DNA of 64,000 nt from Rhizophagus irregularis (taxonomy: Eukaryota > Glomeromycota > Glomeromycetes > Glomerales > Glomeraceae): assembly GCF_026210795.1 (NCBI RefSeq), contig NC_089434.1, positions 5,456,001 to 5,520,000 of the forward strand. Reading direction: 5' to 3'. The number at the start of each line of letters is the position of its first letter. Positions within the stretch are counted from its first letter, which is position 1. Shown in pieces: positions 32,390 through 45,510 of the stretch. Below the pieces are notes generated by a model. The model had not been told where the DNA came from. It was given only the letters and a program-made list of their open reading frames with translations, and ran no database searches. Made by a program: the position numbers and the translations under genes.

Positions 32390-34271
32390 CGCGCAAAGAG
32401 ATCATGACAGCAGCAATTTCGTAATTCATCTTCATAATGGAAACGCTAGAAAATCAAAAGACTTGTTGATATAGTTATGTAATTAGTGTTTTTTTAATAA
32501 TTTCAAACATTTCGAACAATCCGACATCCGTCATATAGGTTCAATTGATCTTAGAAATTAATTACGAAATTTTGAAATTTTTTCTTTACAGTACTTTTAC
32601 TATCATAACGAAGTGAATAAAATTTGTAGCACAGATCTGCATACAATTAAATATATTATATATGGTTAAAATTATCTTTTATCTCCGCCATCCTCCGTTA
32701 AATGGATTAATGTTAAGATTGTTAAGTGGATAAATAAATTATAAGTATATTAAATAATTTAAAATCTAAACTTTTATATAGTTATTCATGTAGACTACAT
32801 GATTCTTTTTTTTTTGACTTGCATGAAATCAGCTTTGTACACTTCTTTCTATGCATATTTGTTTATATATAGAACATCGAATGAGAATTTAGTTCTGTGG
32901 TACACGTTGCAAACGTTATTGTCTTTCAAAAAGAATTACCCAAAAACATTATTGATTTATCACACATGATCATTTGTGAACCGAACGGAATATTGATTTT
33001 TTTTTTTTTCAAAAAATCATTTTTTTTAAAAAAAAATTCACACGAATTTAAAACTTCCTAACTTAAAACATTGAAATGAATCAATTAAAAAAGTCCAAAT
33101 GGTCACCGAAAACATTGAAATGTATCAATTAAAAAAGTTCATATGGTCACTGAAAATATTTTTTATCGATAGCGGATTCTCAATGAAATTCCTTTTTCGT
33201 TATACTGAAAAAAGTTTCATCTGGCGTAGAAATTAATTATTTTTTTTATCGATAGCGGATCTTCCTAGTTATATTGAATAAAGTTTCATTTATTTGTTCT
33301 GGCGTAGAAATAAATTACGTAAAATAACGCTAAAGATCGTTAAAGTATGTTACATTCAACCTTTTCAAGTAATGAAATTCTACAAAAGGGACGAATAATA
33401 ATAGAACTAATCTTGTGAATTGTTGACCTAAAATCAAACGACAAAAATCATGTTCGTTATTAATACGAATTATACGAAGACATTTAGTGACTTAAAAAAA
33501 AAGAATATGTTAATATATTAATACTTCTCTTAAAAAACGTATAATTAAATAAATATATATATATACATATATACATGAAATTTTAAATCTTCATCTTTTC
33601 GTCTTTATGTGCAGATCGTTGATTTGTCGCACAAATAACACAAATCACACAAATCGACATATAATTATAATTATTAATGTTTTTTGATTTGATAGAACTT
33701 TTTGTAATGCAAACATTCGCAACATGATTAATAATAAACAAATAATAATTACACTATAGCTGATAGGTTATGGTCATTAACCGCAGAAATTTATTAAGAT
33801 TTTCCCACTAAATGCCTAAATATATTATAATGAATATTTCGAAATTAATTTATTTGCAAGATGCTGTGTTCCCATCTATGTTTTTGATAATTTACCAAAA
33901 ATGAAGAATTAATTTGTGATCAAATCATCGATAATTTTAACGAAAATGAAAAAGAAAAGGTAAAAATTTTTTTTTTGTTTGATCTGTAATCATACAAAGA
34001 ATATGATCCTTTTAGAACTTTGGCGCTTTATCGATTTAATTATTCTATTTTTAAAATCTTTAATATAGTTGTACCATCATCAATTTTTATGAAATGAAAA
34101 AATTAAAAAAGGTATTGATTATCGGTTTTCGGAATTATAAAACAATTCCAATAATTCCAAATAATTTGTTAATTGGAAAAATAGCTATTTAAACCCTACG
34201 TTTTGGCGTGCTTGACCTTTATTATTTTTTCTTCTAAAAAATAATAATTCCCCTTATTATACACCCTTAAA
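32390..34271. other. Upstream region of the kinase gene
   Basis: No gene is seen. Two imperfect tandem duplications are visible: ACATTGAAATG then ATCAATTAAAAAAGT at 33069 and 33112, and TTTTTATCGATAGCGGAT at about 33160 and 33243, followed by similar AAAGTTTCAT and TCTGGCGTAGAAAT words. Confidence 0.5.
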
Positions 34272-35522
34272 ATGGAAAATTACCCACCCGATTACGGAAC
34301 GTGCCCTGTCTGTTTTAAAAGACGAGAAGCACAATCTTGGTGCACAAATTGTGACGTTAGACGATTTGAAGAAAACTTCAAACATTGGACCAGCGGGAAT
34401 TCTGCAATTGATAATTTTATCAAATATACCCAAAAAAATGCAAGAAGAGGAATGGATTACCTCGAATGGATCGATTTTAATCAACTCTCTCACGTCTGTA
34501 ATACCGGGAAAGCGGGGGCTTTTACGTCGAATTATTCGGCAATATGGATAGAGGGTCCAAAAGGTTCTTTAGATAAAAACGAGACATGGACCAACAGTGG
34601 ACCAACCCGTGTAATCCTTAAACAATTTCACAATTATGTTGAAGCAAACAATTTATTTTTTAATCAAGTAAAATGTTTTAATTTAATTTTTTGTCAATAC
34701 TTTTTTTAATTAACAAACTAATTAACATAGAATTTTGTTATTAATTAAAAGTTATACAGGTATCATAGATGTTTTCAAGAAGGAACACTTGCGGATTTCT
34801 TCGGTTTTACCAGAGATGTAAGGACTTCCCGTATCATGATGGTGATGCGATATTATGATCATGAAGATTTGTATACATTTCTTGATAATTTTAATGGTGC
34901 CCTCTGTTGGAGAGACATAATCGAAATCCTTTTGAGTGTTTCAGAAGGTCTTTTCAAAATCCACGAATTCGGTCTAATTCACGGAAACATACATGGTGGA
35001 AATATTTTGATTGAACAAGATCCCAATACTATAGATGCAAGAATCGCGGATACAGGTTTATCAGGAGATTCTTTTCAAGAAAGAGTTTTTGGAGTGGTCC
35101 CATTTATTGCGCCAGAAGTTTTCACTGGAAGTAGGAAATCACAAGCTTCCGATATTTATAGCTTCGGCATGGTGATGATGATGATACCTACCGGTTCACG
35201 ACCATATCAAGACAGATCACATGACAGGCAACTCATTCAAAATATTAAGCTAGGATTGAGGCCTCAATATCCAATCGGAGCTCCGTTAGTTTATTTACAA
35301 CTAATGGAAAAATGTTTAAGCCAGAACCCATCCATTAGGCCAACGGCTCAGGATGTCTATCAAACAATTTACACATGGATCGAAGCAACGTGTATTAACC
35401 CTGAAGTAACCCCGTTGTTCGAACAATTCGAAAGGGCCGAACAAAGTTTACATTTGTCAGGAATTGCAAAACCGATACACCAACATGCCGTGTATATTAG
35501 TCGCGATCTTAACTCCATTTAA
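34272..35522 (+). CDS. Kinase-like protein, probable pseudokinase
   Basis: 388 aa from exons 34272-34667 and 34752-35522, joined in phase 0 (donor GTAAAA, acceptor TTAAAAG). The N-terminus CPVCFKRREAQSWCTNC is a zinc-ribbon-like pair of CxxC motifs, followed by FKHWTSGNSAIDNFI, as in many Rhizophagus tyrosine-kinase-like proteins. The kinase fold shows a degenerate Gly loop (GKAGAFTSNYSAIW), Lys117 in VILK, a HGNIHGGNIL catalytic loop (209-218), ADTG at 231-234, APE at 252-254 and SDIYSFGMVM. The catalytic-loop Asp is Asn211, and the alpha-C Glu position appears to be Gln132. Phosphotransfer is therefore doubtful, and a scaffolding or regulatory role is inferred. The DFG Asp (232), Lys117 and the structural motifs remain. 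It stands alone, with no obvious partner gene. Confidence 0.88.
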
Positions 35523-36875
35523 AAATACTTCTCTTTCAATAAAATCTATGTTAACAGGAATATTTCATTCATTTTTTTTTTCTATTTTTTTATTATTTTA
35601 TTTTATATCAATCACATTATATATATCACATATATATATTTTTATTTTTTAAATGTTTATAAATTTATATTTTAAGTTTAAGTATTTTCTATATTATATT
35701 ATATAGTATTTATACCTGTATAACCCGTATGAAAATTCCTGTTATTTGTTCTATTGTTATTTCTATTATTTCAATAAAGATCTAAGATAGTAAATTTTTT
35801 TTAAAAAAAAATGTTCTCTTTAATTTTTTATTGGTGATTATGAAAAAAACACAATTTAAAAAAGGATCGAGAGTTTGCCTTTTTGAGGGTAATCATTTGA
35901 TCAACATGGAAAACATAAATCATAAAGATTAAAGAAAAACAAAGAAATTGATGTAACACGAAAATTCCTTCGTACTAAAATTTTTAAATATGAAATAGTT
36001 ATCAAAATAATATTCCAGAGTTAAAATTATATCTGAAAGAGATAAAAGAGATCAATTTTCATTAATCAATATAATAAATACCCCTTAAAGAAGATTTCTT
36101 TGATTCCTTTATGCTAAAAATTTCATATTACGTTCATTTTATGAATTAATGTTCGTTCCCCTTTGTCTCCATTTATTTAGAACCATAGAATCTAAGAATA
36201 AAATATTAAATTAACTACTTTTATTAGTTTTAAAAAAAGCGATTAACGTATTTTACCTAATGAAGGTAACGTGCATAATTATACAATCCAATTAAGTAAC
36301 TTTAACATGCGATCCCATTTTTTTAAATCATAGCACCAGAATTTTCGCACATGGATAAAAAGAAATGAAAAGTTCTTATATATATACGTTCAATTGTGGG
36401 AATATATGCGTCCGAACATTATATGCTTATATATAAGTAATAGAGGTATTTTTTTTTTAACCATAAGAAAAGACTAACTCAAATATTAATTATTTATATC
36501 TCAAAAAAAAATTTATTTGTCAGGGGGTACAGATCTCCTCTGAAAATTCGTAACGAATGTTGTCATTATACTAGATTGTCAATGTCTTATAAAAGACAAT
36601 TTATTTATTATATTATTATTTACTGTGTGTGTTATTATTTAGTTCTGTATACGTATAAATAATATTATCTTTAATAACTTCATATCTCTAATATTGATTA
36701 GTTCGTCTCTAAGTTAAAGAAAGGGCTTATATTTTTGGAGGTGGCAATTGTAGTTAAAGTTATTTGTTTATTAAGTGAGATTATTGATTTTAAATTCCTA
36801 CATAATATGTAAGTAAAAAAAAGTTGTATATTTTTTAAACTTAAATGTGTTAATAAAACAATTTTTTAATTTGGA
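35523..36875. other. Intergenic DNA
   Basis: Downstream of the kinase gene. AT-rich with T-runs; no supported feature. Confidence 0.5.
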
Positions 36876-38060
36876 AAATCAGAAACCATTATAAGAGAAG
36901 CTAGAAATAGTTCCTACAATCTTATTGTAATTTACGATCATGTTCTTATTGACGGAGACATTGTAATTAATTTGTTCTTTAATTCAACTATTTTATATGT
37001 TGATCTAGTTTATTTTTTAGTGATCTTTTTTTTTTTTTAAATGTAATATTTTTTAAAAAAAAATTTAAAAAATCTTCATTTATTTCAGGCGCTTTCTTGT
37101 CGCAACTGCAATTGATGATGGCATGATTTTTCCTTGACGCACATGCGCACATGTGCTATATGGTTCGGTGCTTGTTTTGATGATTGTCCACTCAAAATGT
37201 CGTCATCCCATAATTGTACCGCTTTTACAAGTCATAGTTTACGAAATGAGCACGTAAATAATTTTTTAAATCATTTTAAAAATCATTTTCTATTGGAGTA
37301 CCCATGCATAATTTGGTTTGATCCAAGGTATGCCAGATAAGATTTTACAAAGGTAATTGAAAGTATTTCTGTAATGTTTATTTTAGCATTCTTTGGTAAA
37401 TATATATATATATATGAACTATTTATTTTAACCAAAGTTCTTTTAATTTTAGATATTTTGCACGTACGGATCAATTATACTTGCATTGAAGGTTTCGTTT
37501 AATGAAGATAAATTGATACATTCTGAATATAATGGCTCATAGTTTTCAAATTCGTTGTCGGATTTTATTGGCGGCGTTCAAAGTACGTATGCTGAAACTT
37601 GAAAGGGGTGCAATCACTGCAATGTGAGAAACTTTAAATATTAATACGCATCTTTTAATTATTTATTGCAACTTTTTGTATATACCAATTTTGTCTTATT
37701 CACTAGATCTAATGGAGGCGGTCGCGTAGCAGCCGCAATAACTGTTGTTATTAGATCATGGATCATTAGGAACATTTTTGTAGTATCAAATTTTTGTGGT
37801 AAGCATCTCTTATTACAATTTCAACTATTACAAACTATAAACATATTTTACTTATATTTTTTATATTTTAAAATTGCAAGATAAAATTCTCTTGATTCAT
37901 GTCTTTTGGTTAGTAGGACGTGGTGTAAAACAACTGTCCCAATTATTATGGAACGTCTCTGGGCAAATGAACAAGGATATGAACGTGAACGGCCATTATT
38001 TAATTACATCGACTTTTAGAGAGGTTTTAATTTATATTTTTTAGTAAGTATGTTTATTTT
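36876..38060 (+). pseudogene. Decayed multi-exon gene, unrecognised
   Basis: Several short open stretches look like exon debris with better codon-like content than the surroundings: SETIIREARNSSYNLIVIYD at about 36883, SNGGGRVAAAITVVIRSWII at 37690-37750 ending at a GTAAGC donor, and RTWCKTTVPIIMERLWANEQ at about 37918 after a TTAG. Stops separate them, and no single spliced frame could be built. The hydrophobic content would fit a membrane or enzyme protein, but I do not recognise the family. Confidence 0.3.
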
Positions 38061-39704
38061 GGCAGAGTCCATTATGAGTGATGAAGTATAGATGTTAATA
38101 TCAATACAATTTTATATGTTACATATTATCTCAGAGGCTGGCCTATCATACTTTGAACATCTATATAATTGTTAGTCTAGATGTGATTGTAATAATTTGA
38201 GCTACACTTACTGGAACCTCTGATTCACCATACATTTCCGGAGAATGAAATGATTCGTACTGATTGTATCATATTATTTTTTTTTGTTAGTGAAGATATA
38301 TCTCAGGACTACATAGGACGCAGTCTCTTATGGATCCAGTCATCCTGATCCATTATCATCATCTTCTTCAAACCTTACAAATAATAATCTTGAATTCATG
38401 AAGGTTATTTTGATGACTTATAATTTTTATAAGAAAGATATTGGTTAATCTAATTTCTTTTTGTGGTGAGTTTGATTTTTTTTTTTCGTAATTTTGTACA
38501 ACAAATAATATCTAAATCAATTTTTTTTTGTATTAAGATATGTTCAAAGTATGGGTGACTTATTAGTACCAGACTACTAGTATATGTCATGATGCGTGAT
38601 GAAATTACGGCATTTTGGCTTTCGTGGGGTATATATTCGTTTAAGAGAATATTTTTATTTTTATGACTAACAAGTTGTATGTCAATTTTTTTTTATTTAA
38701 TTAAATTTCGCGTAATCAAGTTAGCATTAGAAGGCAGCTTTCGACATTGAACATATAATGATCCTCTCCTATGTTAACATCGTAAGTGATTTTTTTCACA
38801 TATTATTTTGACATTACTATAACAGATACTTATGACCTATATTTCAAAATCATTGTTATCTTAGCTATTTTAGATAAAAATTGGATTGAAATGTTTATGC
38901 CACATTGTTGAAATATTGAGGCATGAATGGTAGTAAGGATCTTTTCATGAATGGTCCATCTTACAAGCTGAGATCCTTTCAACGAGTGGATGATGTGCTT
39001 CCCCTTTCTTACCCCCTTTTTAAATAAAAACAAAATAAAATTAAAAGATTTATTATATTGTTAGAATTTTTATTAGTTTCCTATATTCTTTCTCTAATCC
39101 TTTTCAATTTATTTATTGAAGGAAAGAGATTAAAGAAATTTCAGTTCAGGAGGAGTTTAGGAGAAAAAAAGACAATGGTTCTAAAAAAAAGAAATAAAAT
39201 AGTAATGATGCTCCTACACAACTACATTGAATTCCCTGTAGTAAATGATCTGTTAGTAATACAAAGTCATCTCAAAAAAAAAAAAAAAAAAAATTTTTTT
39301 TTTCGTTAGAATAATAAAATGAATATAGAATTTAATACGTTAATTTTAAACTTGAATAAAATTTTAAATTCTTTAAAAGATCAAAAGTCAAAAGTTTGAT
39401 ATAATTTTAATTGTTGGAACATTGAATACTTTTAACTCAACAAGTGGGTTTTTTTTTAAGTTTTTGGATACCAAAAAAAATAAAATATTCCATACTTTAT
39501 TATTTTTATTACTGTCAAATACATCATAAAAAAACAAATATTTTATGAAAAAAAAAACATTATGAGAAAAAGAAAATTATTCGAAAGAAAAATATTTTTC
39601 GCTCCATAATACGATTTTAAAAATTAATAATAACTAAAAAAAAAAAACAAAAAAAAAATATAAAAGAATGATATTAAAAAATAAATTGTATATATATGAA
39701 ATTA
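38061..39704. other. Intergenic DNA
   Basis: No supported gene. A long A-run followed by a T-run occurs near 39273-39305. The segment at about 38310-38410 could be further debris of the unrecognised gene upstream. Confidence 0.45.
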
Positions 39705-41423
39705 TTAAATTTGATGAAGCTCTAAAACCTCAATGCCTCTTCTATTAGCGAAATCGATTAAAGATCGATTATTGAACACATTAATTATCCAAAGTTTTTT
39801 CAAAGAAACCGGAAAATTTTCGATTTCATCTTTTTCTAGTCGACTATGGAATTTTAATTCTTTAAGATTTTTTAATTCACGGATCATATTGAAGTGAAGT
39901 TGTCTACCGAGATGACAGGGATTTTCGCACATACATATGTCGCTCATATGTGATAATAATATACGACAATCTAAATGTCGTATAGTATTTGAAAATTTTA
40001 ATATCGCGGAAAAAAGTCTTTCTGGGGATGCGTAAAGGTGTAATATTAATGTATGAAGGGAAGGAGCATCCTCTGGAAACATGTCTATCCATTTTTTGCT
40101 ATAATCGCAAAAATTTGTTGATTCAGAGGTATAAGGGGAGTCACGAACGTAGCCTGAAATATTTAAATACTCGAGGGTTGAGGGTAACTTTATCGCATTA
40201 CGTGGAAATGATGGATAACTCACGGTTAAATGGGTTAATGTTGGTGTTATGTCGAACAAATCCTTTAGGAAAAAACAATTTGAAACATCCAACCGCCTTA
40301 ATGAATTAGGCGGTGGTGTCGACGATAGAATATGAAATATATGATTATCATATGAAGGTATTTTCTGACTTATCGTAAGATTACTTATTATTGTTGGTAA
40401 ACAGGACAAGTCGGTTATCTGAATTATGATGTCCCGTCTTGAACTTGATATGCAACATTGACAAGGTATTATCAACCTCAGATTATTTAATTTCGGTAAA
40501 AACAGGTTGATTGTTTTATATACTTCAGACGAAAAAAATTTGTCGGTGTTTATGGTTAATGTCTCCAAATTTTTCATATGTTTTAGCATATATTTTAGTG
40601 ATTCTACGGTTACTAAAACAAATTTATAATAAAAAAAATTATATATTTATTAATTATATATTTTTTTTATCTTAAAAAAAAAAAAAAAAATTCTTACTTT
40701 TCGGACAGTCCACAATTGAAAGTTCGATTAATTGTTCATACAGGTTTGTAAGTCTAAAATAAAATAAAATTTAACACGTAAAATTTAATGTCATTTTATA
40801 CATGCATGCTATTACATTTTACATACCCACACACGGTAAAGTCCACACAACCACGTAAGTGGAGTACTTTCAAACAGTTCAATCGTTTATTGTTAATTAA
40901 CCACTCATTAATATCGCTTCTTCCTAATCTAGAACTCCAATTATAGGGATTATAAAGGGAGTACGGATCGCAGCTATTTGCATGCAAATAACGACTATCG
41001 GTTATTTCGAGTTTTTTTAAATTTGGAGGAGGTACGACATACCCCAATTTACATTTCTATAAACGAAATGAAAAAAAATTTAATACGAATCATTATTAAA
41101 TAAATTTATTTATTTATTATAAAACTTACTTTGATTTTGAAAATATCGAAATTTGCATGTTTTATTAAATTAATAATTATATTGTTCCATTTCCTACAAG
41201 TTAATCGTAATATGATCCTTTCTATCTCACAAAATATAATAAAATCTTCAAAATCATCTCCGATTCTCATCAAATCGACCGGGAACACGTTGTTAAATAT
41301 TTGAATTAATATTTCCACGGGTAAATACCGGACAATATCTGTTTCGCATCGTTTTGGCGTATTATCATTATTAAAAATGGAGGGACGTCGGGAAAATCTT
41401 GTATTGATGGTAAATCGCTGCAT
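39705..41423 (-). CDS. F-box / leucine-rich-repeat-like protein
   Basis: 495 aa from four exons: 41423-41130, 41056-40827, 40753-40698 and 40612-39705. All junctions are GT-AG and stay in frame (phases 0, 2 and 1). Residues 33-83 form an F-box (YLPVEILIQIFNNVF ... LRLTCRKWNNII), which normally binds Skp1 and places the protein as substrate receptor of an SCF ubiquitin ligase. The rest has irregular Leu-rich segments (LKKLEITDS, CLKVLHLRGCVDF, LIELSIVDCP, LETLTINTDK, LRRLDVSNCFFL, LEYLNISGY, LKKLWIINV) that likely form an LRR-like solenoid for substrate binding. F-box/LRR proteins of this style are numerous in Rhizophagus. The F-box contains an extended loop around residues 52-66. The target is unknown. 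Confidence 0.85.
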
Positions 41424-42939
41424 TATTATTGAGATAAATTTTTTATAAGTTTTTAACTTTTTATAAGTTTTTGTAAGGAATTCAAGGTTAAAAGAAATAT
41501 TAGTGAATTTTTTTTTTTTTACCTGAAAAATTACTCAAAAAATGTAAGTTTAAATATTATATCATAACGGTTTTTCAATCCAAAAGTATTTTTTTTATTT
41601 TTAATATCCATCTTTAAGAACAAAAACTCAAAAAATTAAAGAACAGATCATTTGATCATTCTGATACATTTTGTGCGAATGTTTGTTCTTTGTACCAGCT
41701 GCACCATTTTTTTGTACCATTTGTACCATCTGCACCATTTGATTGTACCATCTGTATCGTTTTTGTATTGGTTATCACTTATATCGAAAAAACGAATTCA
41801 GAAACAATGGAAACCGACAGATAAAAAAGATAAAATAATTATATGGCTTACTTTATTGCAAGTAGTTGACAATCAATCAATCATCTACCATCGTTTATCA
41901 TCATCTATTAATTTCTCATCTGGTTCGGGTTATACGCGCCCGTTTATAAGATTAAGGTTTAAAATTCATTAAATAATACTTGTTTATTTCTTGTTCTTGA
42001 CTATAATTAATTTCCCGCCAAGTATAAAAATATATTTTTCATCAGTTCTATTAATAAATCAAAAAAAAAAAAAAAAATCACTGTCCCTAAAAATCGCTGT
42101 TCCTTTTTTCAAAAGCATGTGCCCTCAATATTGAATTTGGCCATAAATCTGTGAATCTCCATTTTGAATAATTCTCAATGAAATAATTGCGCGGAACAAT
42201 AAATATGTCACGTTGTTACATCTGGAATCACGTGATAATGCGAGAACGTTGCGCCACTTGTTTTAAGTTGTAGAAGTATTCTTGAATTTGCCTTTCATCT
42301 ATTATTCAAGAGCAACTTATTGAGTATGTTGTGAGAAAATGTTTCAAATTATTCAATTTGTTTCTTGCATTTAATTATGTACTCTTGATATTTGTGGTTT
42401 CTTACATAAGTGGTTATGCAGCACAAATTACACATTTTAGATTTAAAGGCAGCCGACGACACTTTTGCGAACACATATTCTGCTAAATCATGTTGTTAAC
42501 ACAACTTCTGCCATCAAGAATTCTGTTAAGTCTTTTCTTTGATGTTATTGATTGGTACAAAATCAAAAATCCCAAGAACACAAATTGAATAAGTTCAATA
42601 GCTTCGTTGACTTTATCTTCCTTAGTAACATGACCATTTTTCAAAGGTGGAATAGAATCCCGGAAAATAATTATATAGGTAAGGTCCCAAAAATATTTTT
42701 TATTAATAGTTCTAGTTCTAAGCAAAGGTTTTTATTATGATCGCTAATATCTAAACTTAAAAATTATAAAAAAATAAGTAAATCAATCTTCTAACCTAAG
42801 TTAAATTTTTATTAATTAATTTAGCTTTATCTTTAAAAATCAATAATTATATTAAAAAAAAAATAAAAGTAATAACACATATAATTTATAAAATATATTA
42901 ATTAACTAAATAATTTATCATTAAAAAAAAATATTTTAT
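41424..42939. other. Upstream region of the F-box gene
   Basis: Contains a degenerate TTGTACCATCTGCACCA-type tandem repeat at about 41690-41762. Around 42675-42775 is a dispersed repeat also present at about 15700-15830 (shared AGGTTTTTATTAT then ATATCTAA). No gene is supported; the short ORFs are not conserved-looking. Confidence 0.5.
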
Positions 42940-43081
42940 TAAATACAATTTTTAAATATGATCAATAAAGTTAGTAAACAGTAAAACAAAAGTTCGAAAT
43001 TAATACTATTATAAAAAACGTAAATTTCTCCACAAGTATTATACTTATACTCATAAAAATTAATATGTAGGTAGTTTCGAC

Positions 43082-44723
43082 TAGTGCTTCGACCCGGATG
43101 AAAACCGTCATCCGGATTACACAAAAAAAAAATCCGGATTATATCCGGATTGACCCGGATTTTGAATCCGGATCAGATAATCCGGATAGAAACCGGAAAC
43201 CGGATTGGATTTACAAATGATCGGCAATAATTCTGGCCAGAATTCATAACGCCGGCCAGAATTACAAATTGTGCAACATTAAATTTTCATGCCAGCCGAT
43301 AAAAAATTTTTTTGCCCGGTGGCTAAACTATTTTTTCAGTGTCACGTGATGTTAATTTCGGCCAGAATTACAAATTTGGCCAAAATTATCCAAGACCACG
43401 ACAAGCAAAAAGAAGTCTCAATCAGTTCGCGCTAGAGTTGTTCCACTTACACCTTCCAGACCGCAGGACTCGTCCGCTTCAAGATCACGGATGACTAACC
43501 TTACCTTGGATGGTCGTACGCCTTGCACACCTCATCCATGGTCCCTTGCGCCGCCATCTCCTCATCCGACGATCTCTTCAGCTATACCGATGTGGCTGAT
43601 CGTTGTACTGTAATTTTCACATTCTGGTGGATGGATTTCACTTATCTTGGAGCAACGCCATATTTCGAATTAGATTTTATAATTTTTCTTCTTCATGTAA
43701 TTTTAATTTTAATTTTTTGGGGTTCCAAATTTTCTCTTCGTTCTCCTTTATGACTTAGGTTATGTCTAGGTTATTCTTGTAAATAATCAGGCAGGACGGC
43801 TTATTAGGTTTCCTCTAGAGGTTGGGTTTTATCATTAGCTTAGATTTTAGTAGACTATTAGTTTACAACTTTTCTTATGTAACATTATACTCCAGTCGTG
43901 TCTATATTTTAAAAATAAAAATAAAAATAAAATCCAAGACCACGAAATTTACATAATTCCAATTTCATTAAATACTTTTCTTTAAAACAATTTCATATTA
44001 TTTCAGCATTGTCTCAGACTATTGTTTAACATTTCTTTGTAAATTAACTAATTATGAAATTTTAAACAAGATATTTTTATATATAGCTAAAGATTACTAT
44101 AAATAGATGTGTTGGGTTAGTAAGGCAATTTTTTAAGGATTTGTTTCTTCTTTCAAAAATTAAAGAATCATTTGAATCAAATTATATAACACTAGTTTTA
44201 ATTTTTAAAAAAAGTTGTTATAATTATATAAATTTATAATATTGAACAATTTTTCATTTAAAACAATAATTATTATTTTGTTGTAACAAAAATAATATAA
44301 AGTTTTTTTTCTTTTGAACGTTTGAATGTGAAATCTAAAATTATTTGTTATTTGTTAATGTATAAATTTAAATAAACAAATCTGATACAAACTTCAATAA
44401 ATAAATTATAATTGAAAAATCTTCTTAAACTTACTGTATTAAAAAGTTTAATATAACAAATATAAATTTAATAAATTTTAATAAAAAAATTGGTATTAGG
44501 CGCAAAAATAATTAGCTAATATCATTTAGATATAGATCTTTATGGATCAGCAAAATTATTATTAATAAAAAAAAAAAATAATAATAATTTCATCCGGATT
44601 CCGGGTCAAACCGGATATTTTTCATCCGGTTTATAATCCGGATGAAAACCGTAAAAATCCGGATATCCGAAAAAAAAAAATCCGGATCAATCCGGATTGA
44701 TCCGGATACGGGTCGAGGCACTA
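43082..44723. mobile_element. Non-autonomous hAT element, 1.6 kb
   Basis: Ends TAGTGCTTCGACCCGG and CGGGTCGAGGCACTA are near-perfect inverted repeats. A perfect 8-bp duplication GTTTCGAC flanks it (43074-43081, 44724-44731). The subterminal regions are crowded with ATCCGGAT words at both ends. The only coding-like DNA inside belongs to a later LINE insertion. It has no hAT transposase. Confidence 0.9.
43402..43931 (+). mobile_element. 5'-truncated LINE insertion
   Basis: A block less AT-rich than its surroundings ends in an (AAAAAT)n tail. It is bracketed by a perfect 14-bp direct repeat ATCCAAGACCACGA (43388-43401, 43932-43945). The first ~210 bp can be read as the end of a protein (SVRARVVPLTPSRPQDSSAS ... 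stop), which I cannot assign to a named LINE clade. The rest is 3' UTR. It lies inside the hAT element and is therefore younger. Confidence 0.8.
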
Positions 44724-45510
44724 GTTTCGACCTTGCTGAACAATTTTCAATTAATTTAGAAAGTCGATTTCATTTGACTAAAATGGTGTGATTACGCTCT
44801 GAAGTTGTAATCGGAGAAAAGAAAAATCTGAAAGTTAGTACCGTTATGAAAAATGCACTTTTCTCCATATATATTATACCTACACTCGTGAAAATTAATA
44901 TATAAGTAGTTTCGACCTTCCTGATCAACTTTCAATTAATTTAGAAAGTTGATTTCATTTGATTAAAGTGGTGTAATTACGCTCTGAAGTTATAAACAGA
45001 GAAATAAAAAATTTAAAAGTTAATATCATTATGAAAAATGCATTTCTCTATAAGCATTATACCTACACTTGTGAAAATTAATATATAAGTAGTTTCGACC
45101 TTCCCGATCAACTTTCAATTAATTTAGAAATTCGATTTCATTTGACTAAAGTGGTGTAATTACGCTCTGAAGTTATAAACGGAGAAATGAAAAATTTGAA
45201 AGTTAATATCATTATGAAAAATGCACTTTTCTCCATAAGCATTATATCTACACTCATAAAAATTAATATATAAGTAGTTTCGACCTTGCTGAACAACTTT
45301 TAATTAATTTAGAAAGTCGATTTCATTTGACTAAAGTGGTGTGATTACGCTCTGAAGTTATAAACGAAAAAGTAAAAAATTTTAAAGTTATTACCATTAT
45401 AAAAAATATGCTTTTCTATATAAATATCATACTTAACCTCATAAAAATTAAAATACAAGTAGATTTAACTTGCTAAACAACCTTAATCAAGCATAGAAGG
45501 TAATTTCATA

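Larger units (their letters stand above)
42940..45510. repeat. ~183-bp tandem array interrupted by a hAT element
   Basis: Unit starts at TAGTTTCGACCTT occur at 44724, 44906, 45089 and 45274, spaced 182-185 bp. A partial unit ends at 43081. The units share TTTCATTTGACTAAAGTGGT, ATTACGCTCTGAAGTTATAA and ATGAAAAATGCACTTTTCTC. Excising 43082-44723 plus one target copy restores a continuous unit. The family is the same as the array at 1141-1660. Confidence 0.85.

Noticed and set aside
34257-34551. ORFs overlapping the kinase first exon in other frames
   Set aside because: Shadows of the kinase exon, which has clear family motifs.
43523-43753. 76-residue ORF
   Set aside because: Falls within the truncated LINE insertion, and its frame differs from the more protein-like upstream frame.
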